Positions 1-8,896 are shown, counted from the stretch's first letter. The stretch: 64,000 nucleotides of DNA from Bacillus mesophilus (GCF_011008845.1 NZ_JAAIWM010000001.1:744001-808000), one strand, 5' to 3'. Numbers and translations: made by a program. Notes: generated from the letters alone by a model not told the origin.

Positions 1-649
1 TTCGTTTACCATTGGAAGAAAATTTCTTTGCCTCCATCGCGACACCGATTCGATGAGCTCTTCTTATGCTTTGGGAAAGAAGGGGAATGCAATAAGCCTT
101 CAATTTTGAAGGTATCGTAGAGAGACCTTTCTTTCTTTGAATTCCCCTAACCTTTAAGGCTTGATGAATCACTTTAAATTCTTCATACATGATGGGAATT
201 AAGCGATATCCGGCTAAAAAGCTATAGGCATACTTGGGTTTTAGTCTTGCTTGCTGCATAAGTGAATAGAATAATAAAACCGGCTTGGTTGTTAACGTGA
301 ACAATAAGCCTAAAAAGGCAAACACCAAAGCCCTAGTTCCAATATGAATTCCTCTAAAAAAGCTTTCCTCTGTTATATGAATGAGTCCCCACTTAATCCA
401 CGTTGTATCCCCTTTACCAAATAAAATCATCGAGGATGACGTTGAAAGAAACACAAGTATAAATGGAAGTAAAAGTAAAGCTACTATTTTTAGAGGAAAA
501 CCATTAAAAAGAAAGAAGGTAAGGCAAACAATAATCGTTAAGTTTAATAAAATATTAATATTGTGAATCGTTAATATTTGTATAAATAATAGAATTAATC
601 CAACTAATTTGACGGTAGGATTGATCTTATACATCCATGTTTCTTTCAT
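1..649 (-). CDS. ykoC: ECF transporter T component (YkoC-like), truncated by the window edge
   Basis: The transmembrane coupling (EcfT/CbiQ-family) subunit of an energy-coupling-factor importer, expected to join the ATPase to the substrate-binding YkoE in the membrane. I translated 216 codons from ATG at 649; the C-terminus lies outside the window. Several hydrophobic segments are followed by a basic cytoplasmic region with the two family coupling motifs, seen as ALKVRGI and the degenerate AMEAKKF. A GGGTG ribosome binding site precedes the start. It begins 14 nt after the ykoD stop, so it is the last visible gene of the tenA-ykoEDC operon and shares its TPP riboswitch control. Confidence 0.85.
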   Translation of the reverse strand, partial: MKETWMYKINPTVKLVGLILLFIQILTIHNINILLNLTIIVCLTFFLFNGFPLKIVALLLLPFILVFLSTSSSMILFGKGDTTWIKWGLIHITEESFFRGIHIGTRALVFAFLGLLFTLTTKPVLLFYSLMQQARLKPKYAYSFLAGYRLIPIMYEEFKVIHQALKVRGIQRKKGLSTIPSKLKAYCIPLLSQSIRRAHRIGVAMEAKKFSSNGKR

Positions 650-663
650 ATGATTTCACCCAT

Positions 664-2121
664 TTATACGTGTAATAATCCAAATTGATTCATTTTACCA
701 ACAGTTTCATCCCTAGATAATTCACCTTTAGAAATGATCCACCTTCTCGTAGCAAATTGCTCCACGATTTGTTCATCATGTGTAATCATCAGAATGGTAG
801 TTCCAATTTGTCGCTCCTGCTCGAGGAATTCTAGTAAGGCAAACGTATTTTTACTATCCTGACCAAAGGTAGGCTCATCTAGTAAAAGAATACGTTGATT
901 TTGCATAATAGATGAGGCTACACTTAGTCTTCTTTTTTGCCCCATTGATAATTGATAAGGATGCTTCTCCCTGTGATCTTCCAAAGAAAATCTAGTAAGC
1001 ATTTCTTCGACCTTCTCTGCTATGAGGTGTTCCTCCGTATGAAAAACTTTTAAAGAATGTGCAAGTTCATCCTCAACAGAGTTGGTGACAAATTGAAATT
1101 CAGGATTTTGAAAAACGTAGGCCAGTTCATGGAATAGTTCTCTCTTTTTCGTAACCTTTTTTCCACTTAAATGGTATTCGCCCTTTGTTTCTAATAGTTG
1201 CATGATTCCTTGTAAAAGCGTACTTTTACCTGCACCGTTTTCACCAACAATCGCAATCCATTCATGAGAATATACATCCACAACTGGTACTTTTACAACT
1301 GACTCCTTCTTTCTAACTACCTCGAAATCTCTTAATGACATTAAAGGTTGATCACTTATTTTTTCTTCAAGTGTGACTCTCGGATGCTCACTCATATACT
1401 CATCCCATACACCTGGGTACCAAATACCATTCATACGGAGTATAGGCAAGTAGGATTTAATAATTTCGTCCTTATCACCATCTGCAATAATCTCACCGCT
1501 TTGGTTAAATACAATTACTCTATCTACTAACCTCATAACATGCTCAATCTTATGCTCCACTATCACTAATGTTTGCTGATCCATTAAACCCTCAATGGTA
1601 TTCCACACTTCAATTGTTCCTTCAGGATCTAACATCGCTGTAGGTTCATCAAGAAATAGCACTTCTGGTTCTAATGCCAGAATCGAGGCAATTGCCAACC
1701 TTTGCTTTTGACCACCCGATAAGGTCTGAATATTTGTGTGCAGATCACTTAGCTGCAAACCAACCTTACCAAGATAATGAGATATCTTTTGCTTCATTTG
1801 GTCACGAGGTGTTTGTAAGTTTTCCAATACAAATGCAATTTCTTCATCAACATATGGCATACAAAACTGGCTATCCGGATCTTGAAAAACATATCCTGAG
1901 GAATCTGGGAGGACTAGCTGATCTGCTTTCATTGGAACCTCGATCGACCTTGGAATAATTCCGGCTAGTACTTGTAATAAAGTTGATTTACCACACCCAG
2001 ATGGGCCAAGGAGAAGAACCTTCTCCCCCTTGTTAATACTTACATTTAAATCCTTAAATAATAAATCTTTCTCTTTAGGAAATTTGAGACGTAAATTTTC
2101 AACCTTCATGAAAGGATCCAT
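664..2121 (-). CDS. ykoD: ECF transporter ATPase with two fused ABC domains (YkoD-like)
   Basis: The 485-aa ATP-hydrolysing subunit of an ECF importer, with two ABC domains fused in one chain as in B. subtilis YkoD. The first half has Walker A GPSGCGKST (about residues 39-47), signature LSGGQKQR and Walker B VLFLDEP. The second half has Walker A GENGAGKST (about 293), a variant signature LSMGQ and ILLLDEP. It follows ykoE by 19 nt and precedes ykoC by 14 nt. Family knowledge and the upstream TPP riboswitch indicate uptake of thiamin or its pyrimidine precursor; the exact substrate cannot be read from the sequence. Confidence 0.93.
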   Translation of the reverse strand: MDPFMKVENLRLKFPKEKDLLFKDLNVSINKGEKVLLLGPSGCGKSTLLQVLAGIIPRSIEVPMKADQLVLPDSSGYVFQDPDSQFCMPYVDEEIAFVLENLQTPRDQMKQKISHYLGKVGLQLSDLHTNIQTLSGGQKQRLAIASILALEPEVLFLDEPTAMLDPEGTIEVWNTIEGLMDQQTLVIVEHKIEHVMRLVDRVIVFNQSGEIIADGDKDEIIKSYLPILRMNGIWYPGVWDEYMSEHPRVTLEEKISDQPLMSLRDFEVVRKKESVVKVPVVDVYSHEWIAIVGENGAGKSTLLQGIMQLLETKGEYHLSGKKVTKKRELFHELAYVFQNPEFQFVTNSVEDELAHSLKVFHTEEHLIAEKVEEMLTRFSLEDHREKHPYQLSMGQKRRLSVASSIMQNQRILLLDEPTFGQDSKNTFALLEFLEQERQIGTTILMITHDEQIVEQFATRRWIISKGELSRDETVGKMNQFGLLHV

Positions 2122-2140
2122 CTGTCACACATCCCACAAT

Positions 2141-2722
2141 TTATTGGTTTAACGCGTCATAATCACTTTGGTTGGCTGATCTAACTAGATTCGTAACCCC
2201 AGTCTTCTCTAACGCTTTGACTAACACATATGCGAAAACTCCAGCTATTAAGATTGCCCCGATTACTCTTGCTCCCATAAATAAGCTTAAGTTCCAAAGT
2301 GCAAGGTCACCAATATAGCCTTTATAGAAATCCATAATAAGTGACCCTATTGTTGAGCCGACTGCTGCTAAGCTAACTACTAATAAATCAAATCGCTTAT
2401 ATAGGAATAACATAAACACAAGCTCAGCACCTAGACCTTGAAGGACACCATAAATTAGAACCTCAAGTCCCCATTCAGATCCCATTAAAAATTCTCCAGA
2501 TGCAGCAGCAACCTCGGCTAGGAAAGCAACTCCAGGCTTCCGAATAATAAGAAATGCAACAGTTGCAGCGATAAACCACATTCCGTAAAGAAGCTGATCA
2601 ACATGTAATCCTAATGGTGCTACTGCTGCATATAAAGGACTCCATAATTTATAAATGACTCCAAACACAATTGCAATTACAACTGTAACAAGTATATCTG
2701 TTAGCTTTAATCCTTTTGACAT
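2141..2722 (-). CDS. ykoE: ECF transporter S component (YkoE family)
   Basis: The 193-aa membrane protein that binds the substrate of the YkoEDC importer. It has about five to six hydrophobic segments and almost no soluble domain, which is the usual form of S components. GGAGGGAACTTAT precedes the ATG. It lies 32 nt after tenA and 19 nt before ykoD, in one operon. YkoE proteins are assigned to thiamin or hydroxymethylpyrimidine uptake because they sit under TPP riboswitches, as here. The soluble YkoF partner of the B. subtilis operon is absent; TenA occupies the first position instead. Confidence 0.9.
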   Translation of the reverse strand: MSKGLKLTDILVTVVIAIVFGVIYKLWSPLYAAVAPLGLHVDQLLYGMWFIAATVAFLIIRKPGVAFLAEVAAASGEFLMGSEWGLEVLIYGVLQGLGAELVFMLFLYKRFDLLVVSLAAVGSTIGSLIMDFYKGYIGDLALWNLSLFMGARVIGAILIAGVFAYVLVKALEKTGVTNLVRSANQSDYDALNQ

Positions 2723-2754
2723 ATAAGTTCCCTCCGAATTTTTAAATCAAATTT

Positions 2755-3432
2755 TTATACGTTTACAGCTTTCTTGACGGGCCATTGCTCCTGTGTATAA
2801 GCCATTTCCCAGAATGATAATTCATATTGACTACTAATCATGAAATGTTCCTTCATGCGCTTCAAATCCGCTTCTGACATTGTTTCAGCAAGTTGATCTA
2901 ATCTATTAATCTGTTCTTCTACTAATTCCCTAAACCATTCTCCACCGTATGCAGCAATCCAATCTTGGTAAATTGGCTCTGACGGTGTCGCTCCTTTTAG
3001 CCTTTCACCAATTTCGTAATACAACCAATAGCAAGGTAAAATTGCCGATAAAATATCTCCTAGATGACCATATGCTGCTCTGTACATATGAGAGGTATAT
3101 GCATAAGCGGTTGGTGCAGGTTGGAAGGATTCCTTTTCTGCTTCAGTTATTCCCATGCGCTTTGAAAAATTTTCATGCAGCTGCAGTTCAGCTTCATATG
3201 TTCCTTGAGCATGTGCAGCAAATCTTGCTGTAGTATGTAGGTCTGTTGCTTTCGCTGCGCCTAAGGCTTGAACCTTTGAAAAATGGGACAGATAATAAGC
3301 ATCCTGCAGAACGTAAAATCTAAAACATTCTAACGGTAAACTACCATCCGCAATTCCAGTGACAAAAGGATGATTAAAACTCGCTTCCCAAATGGCATCG
3401 GCATCTTTTCTTAATTGCTCTGTAAACTTCAT
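2755..3432 (-). CDS. tenA: TenA-family aminopyrimidine aminohydrolase / thiaminase II
   Basis: A 225-aa TenA enzyme, which hydrolyses aminopyrimidine breakdown products of thiamin (and thiamin itself) to hydroxymethylpyrimidine for thiamin salvage. The Asp in DAYYLSHF, the catalytic Cys in ILPCYWLYYE and the Glu in FWEMAY, all typical of the family, are present. I chose ATG 3432 rather than the upstream in-frame ATG at 3465 because GGAGGGAAAGTGT directly precedes it. It is the first gene after the TPP riboswitch and attenuator and is co-transcribed with ykoEDC, so uptake and hydrolysis of the same pyrimidine pool are controlled together. Confidence 0.93.
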   Translation of the reverse strand: MKFTEQLRKDADAIWEASFNHPFVTGIADGSLPLECFRFYVLQDAYYLSHFSKVQALGAAKATDLHTTARFAAHAQGTYEAELQLHENFSKRMGITEAEKESFQPAPTAYAYTSHMYRAAYGHLGDILSAILPCYWLYYEIGERLKGATPSEPIYQDWIAAYGGEWFRELVEEQINRLDQLAETMSEADLKRMKEHFMISSQYELSFWEMAYTQEQWPVKKAVNV

Positions 3433-3540
3433 ACACTTTCCCTCCATTTTGCGGAACTTCATCACTAGGTTAGATGGTGTAATAGGTGGAATAAGACTTC
3501 AATGCGCAGATAGTTTTATACATTGAAGCAGGAATATACA

Positions 3541-3573
3541 AAAAAACCACTTTTCCTAAGAAAAGTGGTTTTA
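3541..3573 (-). terminator. Riboswitch-controlled transcription terminator
   Basis: On the minus strand a 12-bp stem (AAACCACTTTTC pairing with GAAAAGTGGTTT, loop TTAG) is followed by seven T residues. It lies between the TPP aptamer and tenA, so it is the expected expression platform: TPP binding should favour this terminator and shut off tenA-ykoEDC. Confidence 0.88.
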
Positions 3574-3605
3574 TAGTTAGAAAGAAATATATATTCCAAC
3601 ACCCA

Positions 3606-3688
3606 CTTCCCTACGCTGGTATCAACCAGATCAGGTTCAAAGGGTCTTAAAGTTAAACTTTAATCTCAGCCTTTTAAAGGCTCCCCTA
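3606..3688 (-). promoter_or_regulatory. TPP riboswitch (THI element)
   Basis: Read on the minus strand, the conserved blocks appear in order: GGGGAGC, GGCTGAGA, ACCCTTTGAACCTGATC, then the TACCAGCGTAGGGA block. The P3 arm (AAAGTTTAACTTT) lies between the second and third blocks. This is the TPP aptamer, followed by a terminator and then tenA. Confidence 0.97.
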
Positions 3689-3852
3689 GTGAAATCATTC
3701 GCTATTATTTTCGTAATCATCATAACACGCTGAATATATTTGTCAAACATAATTTACCTGTTATTAATTAAAAGCTTTTCTTAGGAACATTGTTGTTTTT
3801 TAAACAAGGCATTCTCAAAACTTGCTACTATAAACAAGGGTGATTGATTTCC

Positions 3853-4122
3853 ACTCCAGGATGCTTCGCTTTCCGCGGGGCGTGCGGTGAGCCTCCTAAC
3901 TAGAAAAGCTGAAATGCCCCGGTTAGTCCCGACCAGCAAATGTTCCTTCTAGAAAAAAGGGTGGTTTCCCCTTTTATCTAGAAGGGTTATTTGACCTCGA
4001 GGGGCTGGGCATTGAAGCTAGACATGCATGCGCCTGCGGGGTCTCACCAAGGACAAAGTGATTTCCTTTGTCCCTATGTCACGCTACTCCCGCAGGAGTC
4101 TCGCACCTTCCGTTCCAATCAA
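3853..4122. repeat. Dispersed structured repeat, left copy with nested inverted-repeat insert
   Basis: This fills most of the 750-bp gap between tenA and the YbjQ gene. Its flanks (CTTTCCGCGGGGCGTGCGG, and ACTCCCGCAGGAGTCTCGC) match the element at 63731-63868. In this copy the short CGGCGT linker of the other copy is replaced by about 130 bp (3898-4029) that is itself a nested palindrome: CTAG/CTAG ends, AATGCCC against GGGCATT, and CTTCTAGA against TCTAGAAG around AAAGGG/CCCTTT. The internal hairpin at 4051-4073 differs from its counterpart in the other copy by a compensatory base pair. No coding sequence is convincing here. Similar GC-rich elements recur in Bacillus genomes; I know no agreed function. 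Confidence 0.8.
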
Positions 4123-4185
4123 TCAGGTTATTCACATTGTTACTTTTAACTAACTGTTAAAAAGCTCATTCTTTATAAAAAAGAC

Positions 4186-4500
4186 TTATTCAACCACTAC
4201 AGCTGTTCCATATGCAATGAGTTCAGCGGCGTTGGCCATGACTGCAGATGTTTCTAGCCTCATTCCAATGATTGCGTTCGCTCCTTTGGCTTCTGCATCC
4301 TTCACCATTCTGCCAATTGCAGCCTGCCTTGCTTCTTCCATCATCTCTGTATATTCTTTAATTTCTCCACCGACGATTGTTTTAAGACCAGCAAGTAAGT
4401 CTTTACCTATATGCTTTGATTGAACAGTACTTCCTTTGACGAAACCTATGTACTCTTTTACTTCCTTACCAGGTACAAACTCAGTAGTCGCTATAATCAT
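4186..4500 (-). CDS. YbjQ/UPF0145-family protein
   Basis: A 104-aa soluble protein of the YbjQ (DUF74) family, sometimes labelled heavy-metal-binding; its function is unsettled. The family pattern is clear: MIIATTEFVPG at the N-terminus, IVGGEIKEYTEMMEEAR in the middle, and AKGANAIIGMRLET towards the end. ATG 4500 is preferred over the in-frame ATG at 4506 because GGAGG is then 9 nt away rather than 3, and because the family usually begins at this methionine. Its 5' end overlaps the small membrane gene upstream, which suggests translational coupling. Confidence 0.85.
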   Translation of the reverse strand: MIIATTEFVPGKEVKEYIGFVKGSTVQSKHIGKDLLAGLKTIVGGEIKEYTEMMEEARQAAIGRMVKDAEAKGANAIIGMRLETSAVMANAAELIAYGTAVVVE

Positions 4501-4687
4501 TTTCATCTTCCTCCTTTTTCTCCTTTAATCGATCTTTTATTAGCAATAAAATTAAGAACAGCACAGCAGCACCGTTAATCCCAAAACAGACTAATCCAAT
4601 GATTAGATGCTCTGTGAAAATGAAAAAGAATCCTGCCAATTGACTAATACCCAATAATGAAATTAGAAAATATTTCAATTTCACCAC
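4481..4687 (-). CDS. Small two-helix membrane protein, function unknown
   Basis: A 68-aa protein with two hydrophobic helices (about residues 5-25 and 29-50) and a charged C-terminal tail ending in EDENDYSDY. I do not recognise a family. The first codons are GTG GTG after AGGGAG, so either GTG (4687 or 4684) could be the start. Its 3' end overlaps the YbjQ gene, and it starts directly after the NERD gene stop. The three genes therefore look like one transcription unit. A link to YbjQ function is only positional. Confidence 0.6.
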   Translation of the reverse strand: MVKLKYFLISLLGISQLAGFFFIFTEHLIIGLVCFGINGAAVLFLILLLIKDRLKEKKEEDENDYSDY

Positions 4688-4690
4688 TCC

Positions 4691-5689
4691 CTAATATGAT
4701 ATACGATTCAGTGTTGAAAAGGTGTCAAAATCAAGAAAATATTTTGTACCCTTTGTGGTTCCAATGCTTTCAAGATTCATCGATCTTAGAAGGTGCAAAG
4801 ATGATGTCCTAGACGGAAGTTGTAAAAAGTCCTGCAGTTTACGATTAGTTATAGTTTCACTAAGCAGGAGATAATAATCAAATATGGAGTTAATATGAGC
4901 AGTTGTTGAAAAGATCTTGCATTGTGAACAATACCATTTTCTGAGTTTTCTTTGCATAGGTAATTCAAAACAGTTTGGACAATGGACTCCTTTTAGTAAT
5001 TCACCTGGATTTATTTTATAGTTTTCTAGAGTTGTATTAGGCGAAGGGATATGTTTCTTTAGGAGTAAAGATGAGAGTCTTCGTATATCTTTGGGTGTTA
5101 GTTTTTCGCTATTATATGTCTGTTTAAACCTCTCTATTTTAAAAGGGAGTTCTGCTCGCTGAATAATGTTTGATAGCTCTTGTGGGGTGTATTCAGGTGA
5201 GGATTTGAGGAGTGTGTAAGGATTACTAAACACTATAAGTGATTCGATTGGAATGTCTTCAATCTTGTGAGAGTTCAGGAATTCTTTAAGATGAGTTCTT
5301 TGTCTTTTAATTTGAAGAATAGGATTGGGGAATACTTCTTCTTGATCATTTAAGATTCTAATCATTTGGTTAAACTTTTTATCAAAATATATCGTCCCTC
5401 CGATATTCTTTACTTCAATTGTTAGGATGAAATTTGGATGTAATAGCAAGGCATCAATTTGGAAATAGTGTTCACCATTGGGTAGTCGTAGATCTTGAAA
5501 GATATACTCATTCTTCCCCTGTAAAAGACTTAATTCATAGTTTATAGATTCTTCTCCCCTCAACCCTGCTATTCTTCTTGCTAATTCCTTTTCTACTTGG
5601 TGTCTTTTAAGGTGATGTTTAGGCAGCCTTCTTAAAAGTGCTTGTAAAGTGAGGATTTTCATTGATACATCGTGTTCTTTTTTCAACAT
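4691..5689 (-). CDS. NERD-domain protein with C-terminal zinc ribbon
   Basis: A 332-aa protein with an N-terminal nuclease-related (NERD) domain. It has the family G-x-x-GE near GLRGEESINYEL and a nuclease-like core, FQIDALLLHP followed by ILTIEVKN (an acidic residue, then E-x-K). The C-terminal part has CPNC and CSQC pairs about 20 residues apart, fitting a zinc ribbon. NERD proteins are suspected DNA-processing enzymes, but activity is rarely shown. ATG 5689 follows AGGAG with 8-nt spacing and is preferred over the in-frame start at 5707. Confidence 0.8.
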   Translation of the reverse strand: MLKKEHDVSMKILTLQALLRRLPKHHLKRHQVEKELARRIAGLRGEESINYELSLLQGKNEYIFQDLRLPNGEHYFQIDALLLHPNFILTIEVKNIGGTIYFDKKFNQMIRILNDQEEVFPNPILQIKRQRTHLKEFLNSHKIEDIPIESLIVFSNPYTLLKSSPEYTPQELSNIIQRAELPFKIERFKQTYNSEKLTPKDIRRLSSLLLKKHIPSPNTTLENYKINPGELLKGVHCPNCFELPMQRKLRKWYCSQCKIFSTTAHINSIFDYYLLLSETITNRKLQDFLQLPSRTSSLHLLRSMNLESIGTTKGTKYFLDFDTFSTLNRISY

Positions 5690-5770
5690 AGGGCCATCTC
5701 CTTTCAATAATAAATGATTTATTCTAGTAATACGTTCGATTTTCCTTCTAGTTTATATTTTTCTAGGGGA

Positions 5771-5875
5771 ATTGCGCAAACATATAAACTAATTGCATAA
5801 AAGTCATGTGAGATTGCATAAAACCAGCTTGTAATTGCGCAAAAACCCCAATTAATTGCACAAAACCCCTCGAAA
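5771..5875. repeat. Five 21-bp tandem repeats
   Basis: Five units of exactly 21 bp begin at 5771, 5792, 5813, 5834 and 5855. Each opens with ATTGC(A/G)(T/C)AAA, while the second half of each unit varies. Two units carry the palindrome TTGCGCAA. The array lies between the sulP terminator and the NERD gene start. Because 21 is a multiple of three, it also gives a false open frame on the minus strand with a seven-residue repeat. Confidence 0.85.
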
Positions 5876-5877
5876 TC

Positions 5878-5913
5878 AAAAAAAAGCACCTCTCCTAGCA
5901 ATAAGGAGAGGTG
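5878..5913 (-). terminator. Terminator of the sulP gene
   Basis: On the minus strand CACCTCTCCT pairs with AGGAGAGGTG (10 bp, 7-nt loop) and is followed by eight T residues after one C. It lies 11 nt downstream of the sulP stop. Confidence 0.88.
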
Positions 5914-5923
5914 ATACTTACTT

Positions 5924-7396
5924 TTAATGTCCAGACAGTTTAGCACCTGGTTTATCATGAACAGCTAAACGCTCTACAAGAGAGGAGCTAGGTTCATTTA
6001 ATCCTATTATGGTAAGGGTACTATTGTTTTCTCTAAATTTGATTACGATTTTATCGATTGCGGCAACAGCCGAATCATCCCAAACGTGAGCCTGAGAGAA
6101 GTCAATTTCAACCTTTTGTACTTCTTCTTTAAAATCAAAGAACTCAATAAGGTCTGTTACAGATGCAAAGAACACTTGCCCTCTTACTCTATAAGTCTTT
6201 TTATTTAATACATGATCAAACGTACTTGATACATGAACCTTTGAGATTTTAGCTACAAAGAAGATTGCACTTAGTAGAATACCTGCAAATACACCCTTTG
6301 ATAAATCATGAGTGAATACAACAGTTACTACTGTAACAACCATAACAATTGAATCGGTTAATGGTACTCTTCTTAAGCTCTTTAAAGATGACCAATCAAA
6401 TGTACCAATCGAGACCATGATCATAACTCCAACTAGAGCAGCCATAGGAATCTGAATGACTACATTTCCTAACACTAAAATAAGGAACATTAAAAATAAA
6501 CCCGCAACTAGCGCTGACAATCTACCTCTAGCACCTGACTTTACGTTTATAACGGACTGCCCAATCATTGCACAGCCAGCCATACCACCGAAGAATCCAG
6601 CCACAATGTTCGCAATCCCTTGACCACGACTTTCCATATTTTTATCACTAGTTGTGTCAGTCATATCATCAACAATCGTAGCTGTTAATAAAGACTCCAA
6701 TAATCCAACCATTGTTAAGGCAAGTGAATAAGGAAAAATAATCGCTAACGTTTCAAAAGTAAAAGGAATATTTGGAATACCGAAAAACGGTAATGCCTGC
6801 GTTAGTTCACCCATATCCCCCACTGTACGAACTTCACTACCTGTATAGATCGCAATAACAGTAATCACAATAATCGCAACTAATGGGGAAGGTACAACTT
6901 TTGTAAACCTTGGTAACAGATAAATTATAGCAAGTGCCCCTGCAACCATTGCATACATAACAACGCCTTCTCCAACGAAATGTGGTAACTGAGCTGAAAA
7001 AATCAAAATTGCTAAGGCATTTACAAAGCCCACCATTACAGATCGTGGAATGAACTTCATAAACCTTGCTAATTTAAGCAAACCAAAAATAATTTGTAGG
7101 ACTCCTGTTAAAATAGTCGCTGCAAATAAATACTCTAATCCGTGGTCTCTAACAAGGGTAATCATTAATAGCGCCATCGCACCTGTGGCAGCTGATATCA
7201 TGGCAGGTCTTCCACCTACAAAAGCAATAACGACAGCAATACAAAAGGAAGCGTAAAGACCAACCATTGGGTCAACACCTGCGATAATTGAAAATGCGAT
7301 TGCCTCTGGAATTAGAGCCAATGCCACAACGATCCCAGCTAGAATATCCCCACGGACATTTCCAAACCATTCAGTTTTTAGTTGTTGTAAATTCAA
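5924..7396 (-). CDS. SulP-family anion transporter with STAS domain
   Basis: A 490-aa SulP/SLC26-type permease, which moves anions such as sulfate or bicarbonate across the membrane. The N-terminal family motif is [20 protein letters not shown]; about ten to twelve hydrophobic segments follow, and a cytoplasmic STAS domain occupies roughly the last 100 residues ([20 protein letters not shown]). The substrate cannot be assigned from sequence. The TTG at 7396 with AGAGGTG upstream is preferred over the in-frame ATG at 7444, since SulP proteins of this group begin close to that point. It appears monocistronic. Confidence 0.88.
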   Translation of the reverse strand: MNLQQLKTEWFGNVRGDILAGIVVALALIPEAIAFSIIAGVDPMVGLYASFCIAVVIAFVGGRPAMISAATGAMALLMITLVRDHGLEYLFAATILTGVLQIIFGLLKLARFMKFIPRSVMVGFVNALAILIFSAQLPHFVGEGVVMYAMVAGALAIIYLLPRFTKVVPSPLVAIIVITVIAIYTGSEVRTVGDMGELTQALPFFGIPNIPFTFETLAIIFPYSLALTMVGLLESLLTATIVDDMTDTTSDKNMESRGQGIANIVAGFFGGMAGCAMIGQSVINVKSGARGRLSALVAGLFLMFLILVLGNVVIQIPMAALVGVMIMVSIGTFDWSSLKSLRRVPLTDSIVMVVTVVTVVFTHDLSKGVFAGILLSAIFFVAKISKVHVSSTFDHVLNKKTYRVRGQVFFASVTDLIEFFDFKEEVQKVEIDFSQAHVWDDSAVAAIDKIVIKFRENNSTLTIIGLNEPSSSLVERLAVHDKPGAKLSGH

Positions 7397-7649
7397 AACT
7401 GCACCTCTTTCTCTTCTATAAAATTTATTGTTATTGACTTTCAACTCTCATGAAAGTCAGGGCCGTTTTTAACATGAAAATCTTATCACATACTACTCGA
7501 ATATCAAATCTTCATGTAAGCGTATTCCAACCTATATTTACTCTTTTTTTCTCTCATTTTCTCCAAATCCCTATACTTTTTGTAAAAGTTTACCCTACTA
7601 AATAAAAATAATTTTCTGATTATTAATGAATTACCCGTAGATATTATGC

Positions 7650-7680
7650 AAAAAAAAAAGAAGTGCAGATTTGCACTTCT
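7650..7680 (-). terminator. Terminator of the EAL-HDOD gene
   Basis: On the minus strand GAAGTGCA pairs with TGCACTTC around a 4-nt loop and is followed by about ten T residues. It sits immediately after the stop codon at 7682. The remaining gap up to the sulP start holds no other feature I could support. Confidence 0.88.
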
Positions 7681-7681
7681 T

Positions 7682-8896
7682 CTAAGCTGCTTGAATTACT
7701 TCAACAATATAACTTGACCACTCAATAGCTTGTGAATAGCAATTCATGCTTTCTTCTTCAGTAATTCCTAATTTTCCACAGCTTGTAGCGAAGGTCTCCC
7801 AATCACCATTTTCTAATGCTTGCATTAACACTAAGCATTCACCGTATGTATTCTTAGATCCTAGCAAAGCATCTTTTAATTCATCAGAAAAAGGAAGTAC
7901 CTTTACAGCTTCATCCATAGGTCGATGTAAGATCGTATCTATCAAAGAGAACATTCCTAATAAAAAATATTCCGATTTGTCTTTATTTAAATGATTTGCC
8001 AAAAGCTCTCCCATTTTGGCTCTCGATAGACACAACTCGATCGCCTGAAAAGGTATACCCACACCCGCACCTGACAAGGAAATAATAGAGGTCCATTTTT
8101 GAACTTCTTTTAGTCCTAATAAGACAATCGCTTGCTTAAGGGATGTTATTTTATTTTTAGTTTGAGAACCAGAATTAATGAGCTTTAATAGTTTATAGGA
8201 CAGTGATAAATCACGTTCTATTAATCTAGTAATCGTATCTATGTCAGTATCTGATTTATTTAACTCTTGAATGATTTCCACAAACACATGAGAATATGAA
8301 GGGATATCTGTTGTTTTAATAATAGTAGGTTTACTAAAGAAATATCCTTGAAAGTAATCGTAGCCCAGTTTTACTGCCAGCTCAAATTCCTGTCTAGTTT
8401 CTACCTTTTCAGCTAATAGTTTTATTTTGTAGTCTCTTGCTATTTTTAGTAACTTCCAATGCTGTTCTGCTGACATTTTTGGAAATTCAACTTTAATAAT
8501 ATCAGCCAATTCTACTAGATCTTTAAATTGATCTTCATAAACAAAGTCATCAAGGGCAATCGTATAACCTAGCTTCTTTAGCTTTACGATGGATTCAATT
8601 ATGTTTTTTGTAGGTTTTATCGTTTCCAAAATCTCTACTACTACAAATTCAGGAGGAAAGTTTTCAGGAAAGCCTTGTAATAAAAGATTTTCAGTAAAGT
8701 TTATAAAACATTTTTTTTGGTAGGATATATGGTCCACACCAATAGAAACAAAGCTATTGATTAAAACATCAATGGTTGCTCGATCTCCATCAACATGATT
8801 ATAGAAGTCTACCTGACCATTTCTATATAGCAATTCGTAACCGATTAGTTGTTCGTTTGAGTCAAGTATAGGCTGTCTAGCTACAAACACTTCCAT
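7682..8896 (-). CDS. EAL-HDOD protein (YuxH type)
   Basis: A 404-aa cytoplasmic signalling protein: an EAL domain (about residues 1-200) followed by an HDOD domain. EAL enzymes hydrolyse cyclic di-GMP. Here the signature itself reads ELL, but other active-site positions look present (FINFTEN, VVEILE, LDDF, IKVEF, AEKVET, FQGY). Activity is therefore uncertain; this architecture often includes degenerate EAL domains. ATG 8896 has GGAGGAGCACT in front and is preferred over the start at 8938. It is monocistronic, with its own terminator. Confidence 0.88.
   Translation of the reverse strand: MEVFVARQPILDSNEQLIGYELLYRNGQVDFYNHVDGDRATIDVLINSFVSIGVDHISYQKKCFINFTENLLLQGFPENFPPEFVVVEILETIKPTKNIIESIVKLKKLGYTIALDDFVYEDQFKDLVELADIIKVEFPKMSAEQHWKLLKIARDYKIKLLAEKVETRQEFELAVKLGYDYFQGYFFSKPTIIKTTDIPSYSHVFVEIIQELNKSDTDIDTITRLIERDLSLSYKLLKLINSGSQTKNKITSLKQAIVLLGLKEVQKWTSIISLSGAGVGIPFQAIELCLSRAKMGELLANHLNKDKSEYFLLGMFSLIDTILHRPMDEAVKVLPFSDELKDALLGSKNTYGECLVLMQALENGDWETFATSCGKLGITEEESMNCYSQAIEWSSYIVEVIQAA

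Noticed and set aside
3898..4029. Insert in the left repeat considered as an insertion sequence.
   Set aside because: It is too short and has no transposase frame; it is reported as a palindromic insert only.
5771..5875. Tandem repeats considered as a CRISPR array.
   Set aside because: Units are only 21 bp with about 11 conserved bases and 10-bp variable parts, too short for repeat-spacer units, and no cas genes are present.
5719..5958. 79-codon minus-strand open frame with a seven-residue repeat (FCAI, FYAI).
   Set aside because: It is produced by the 21-bp DNA repeat and runs through the sulP terminator. It has no ribosome binding site, so the DNA repeat is the feature, not a protein.
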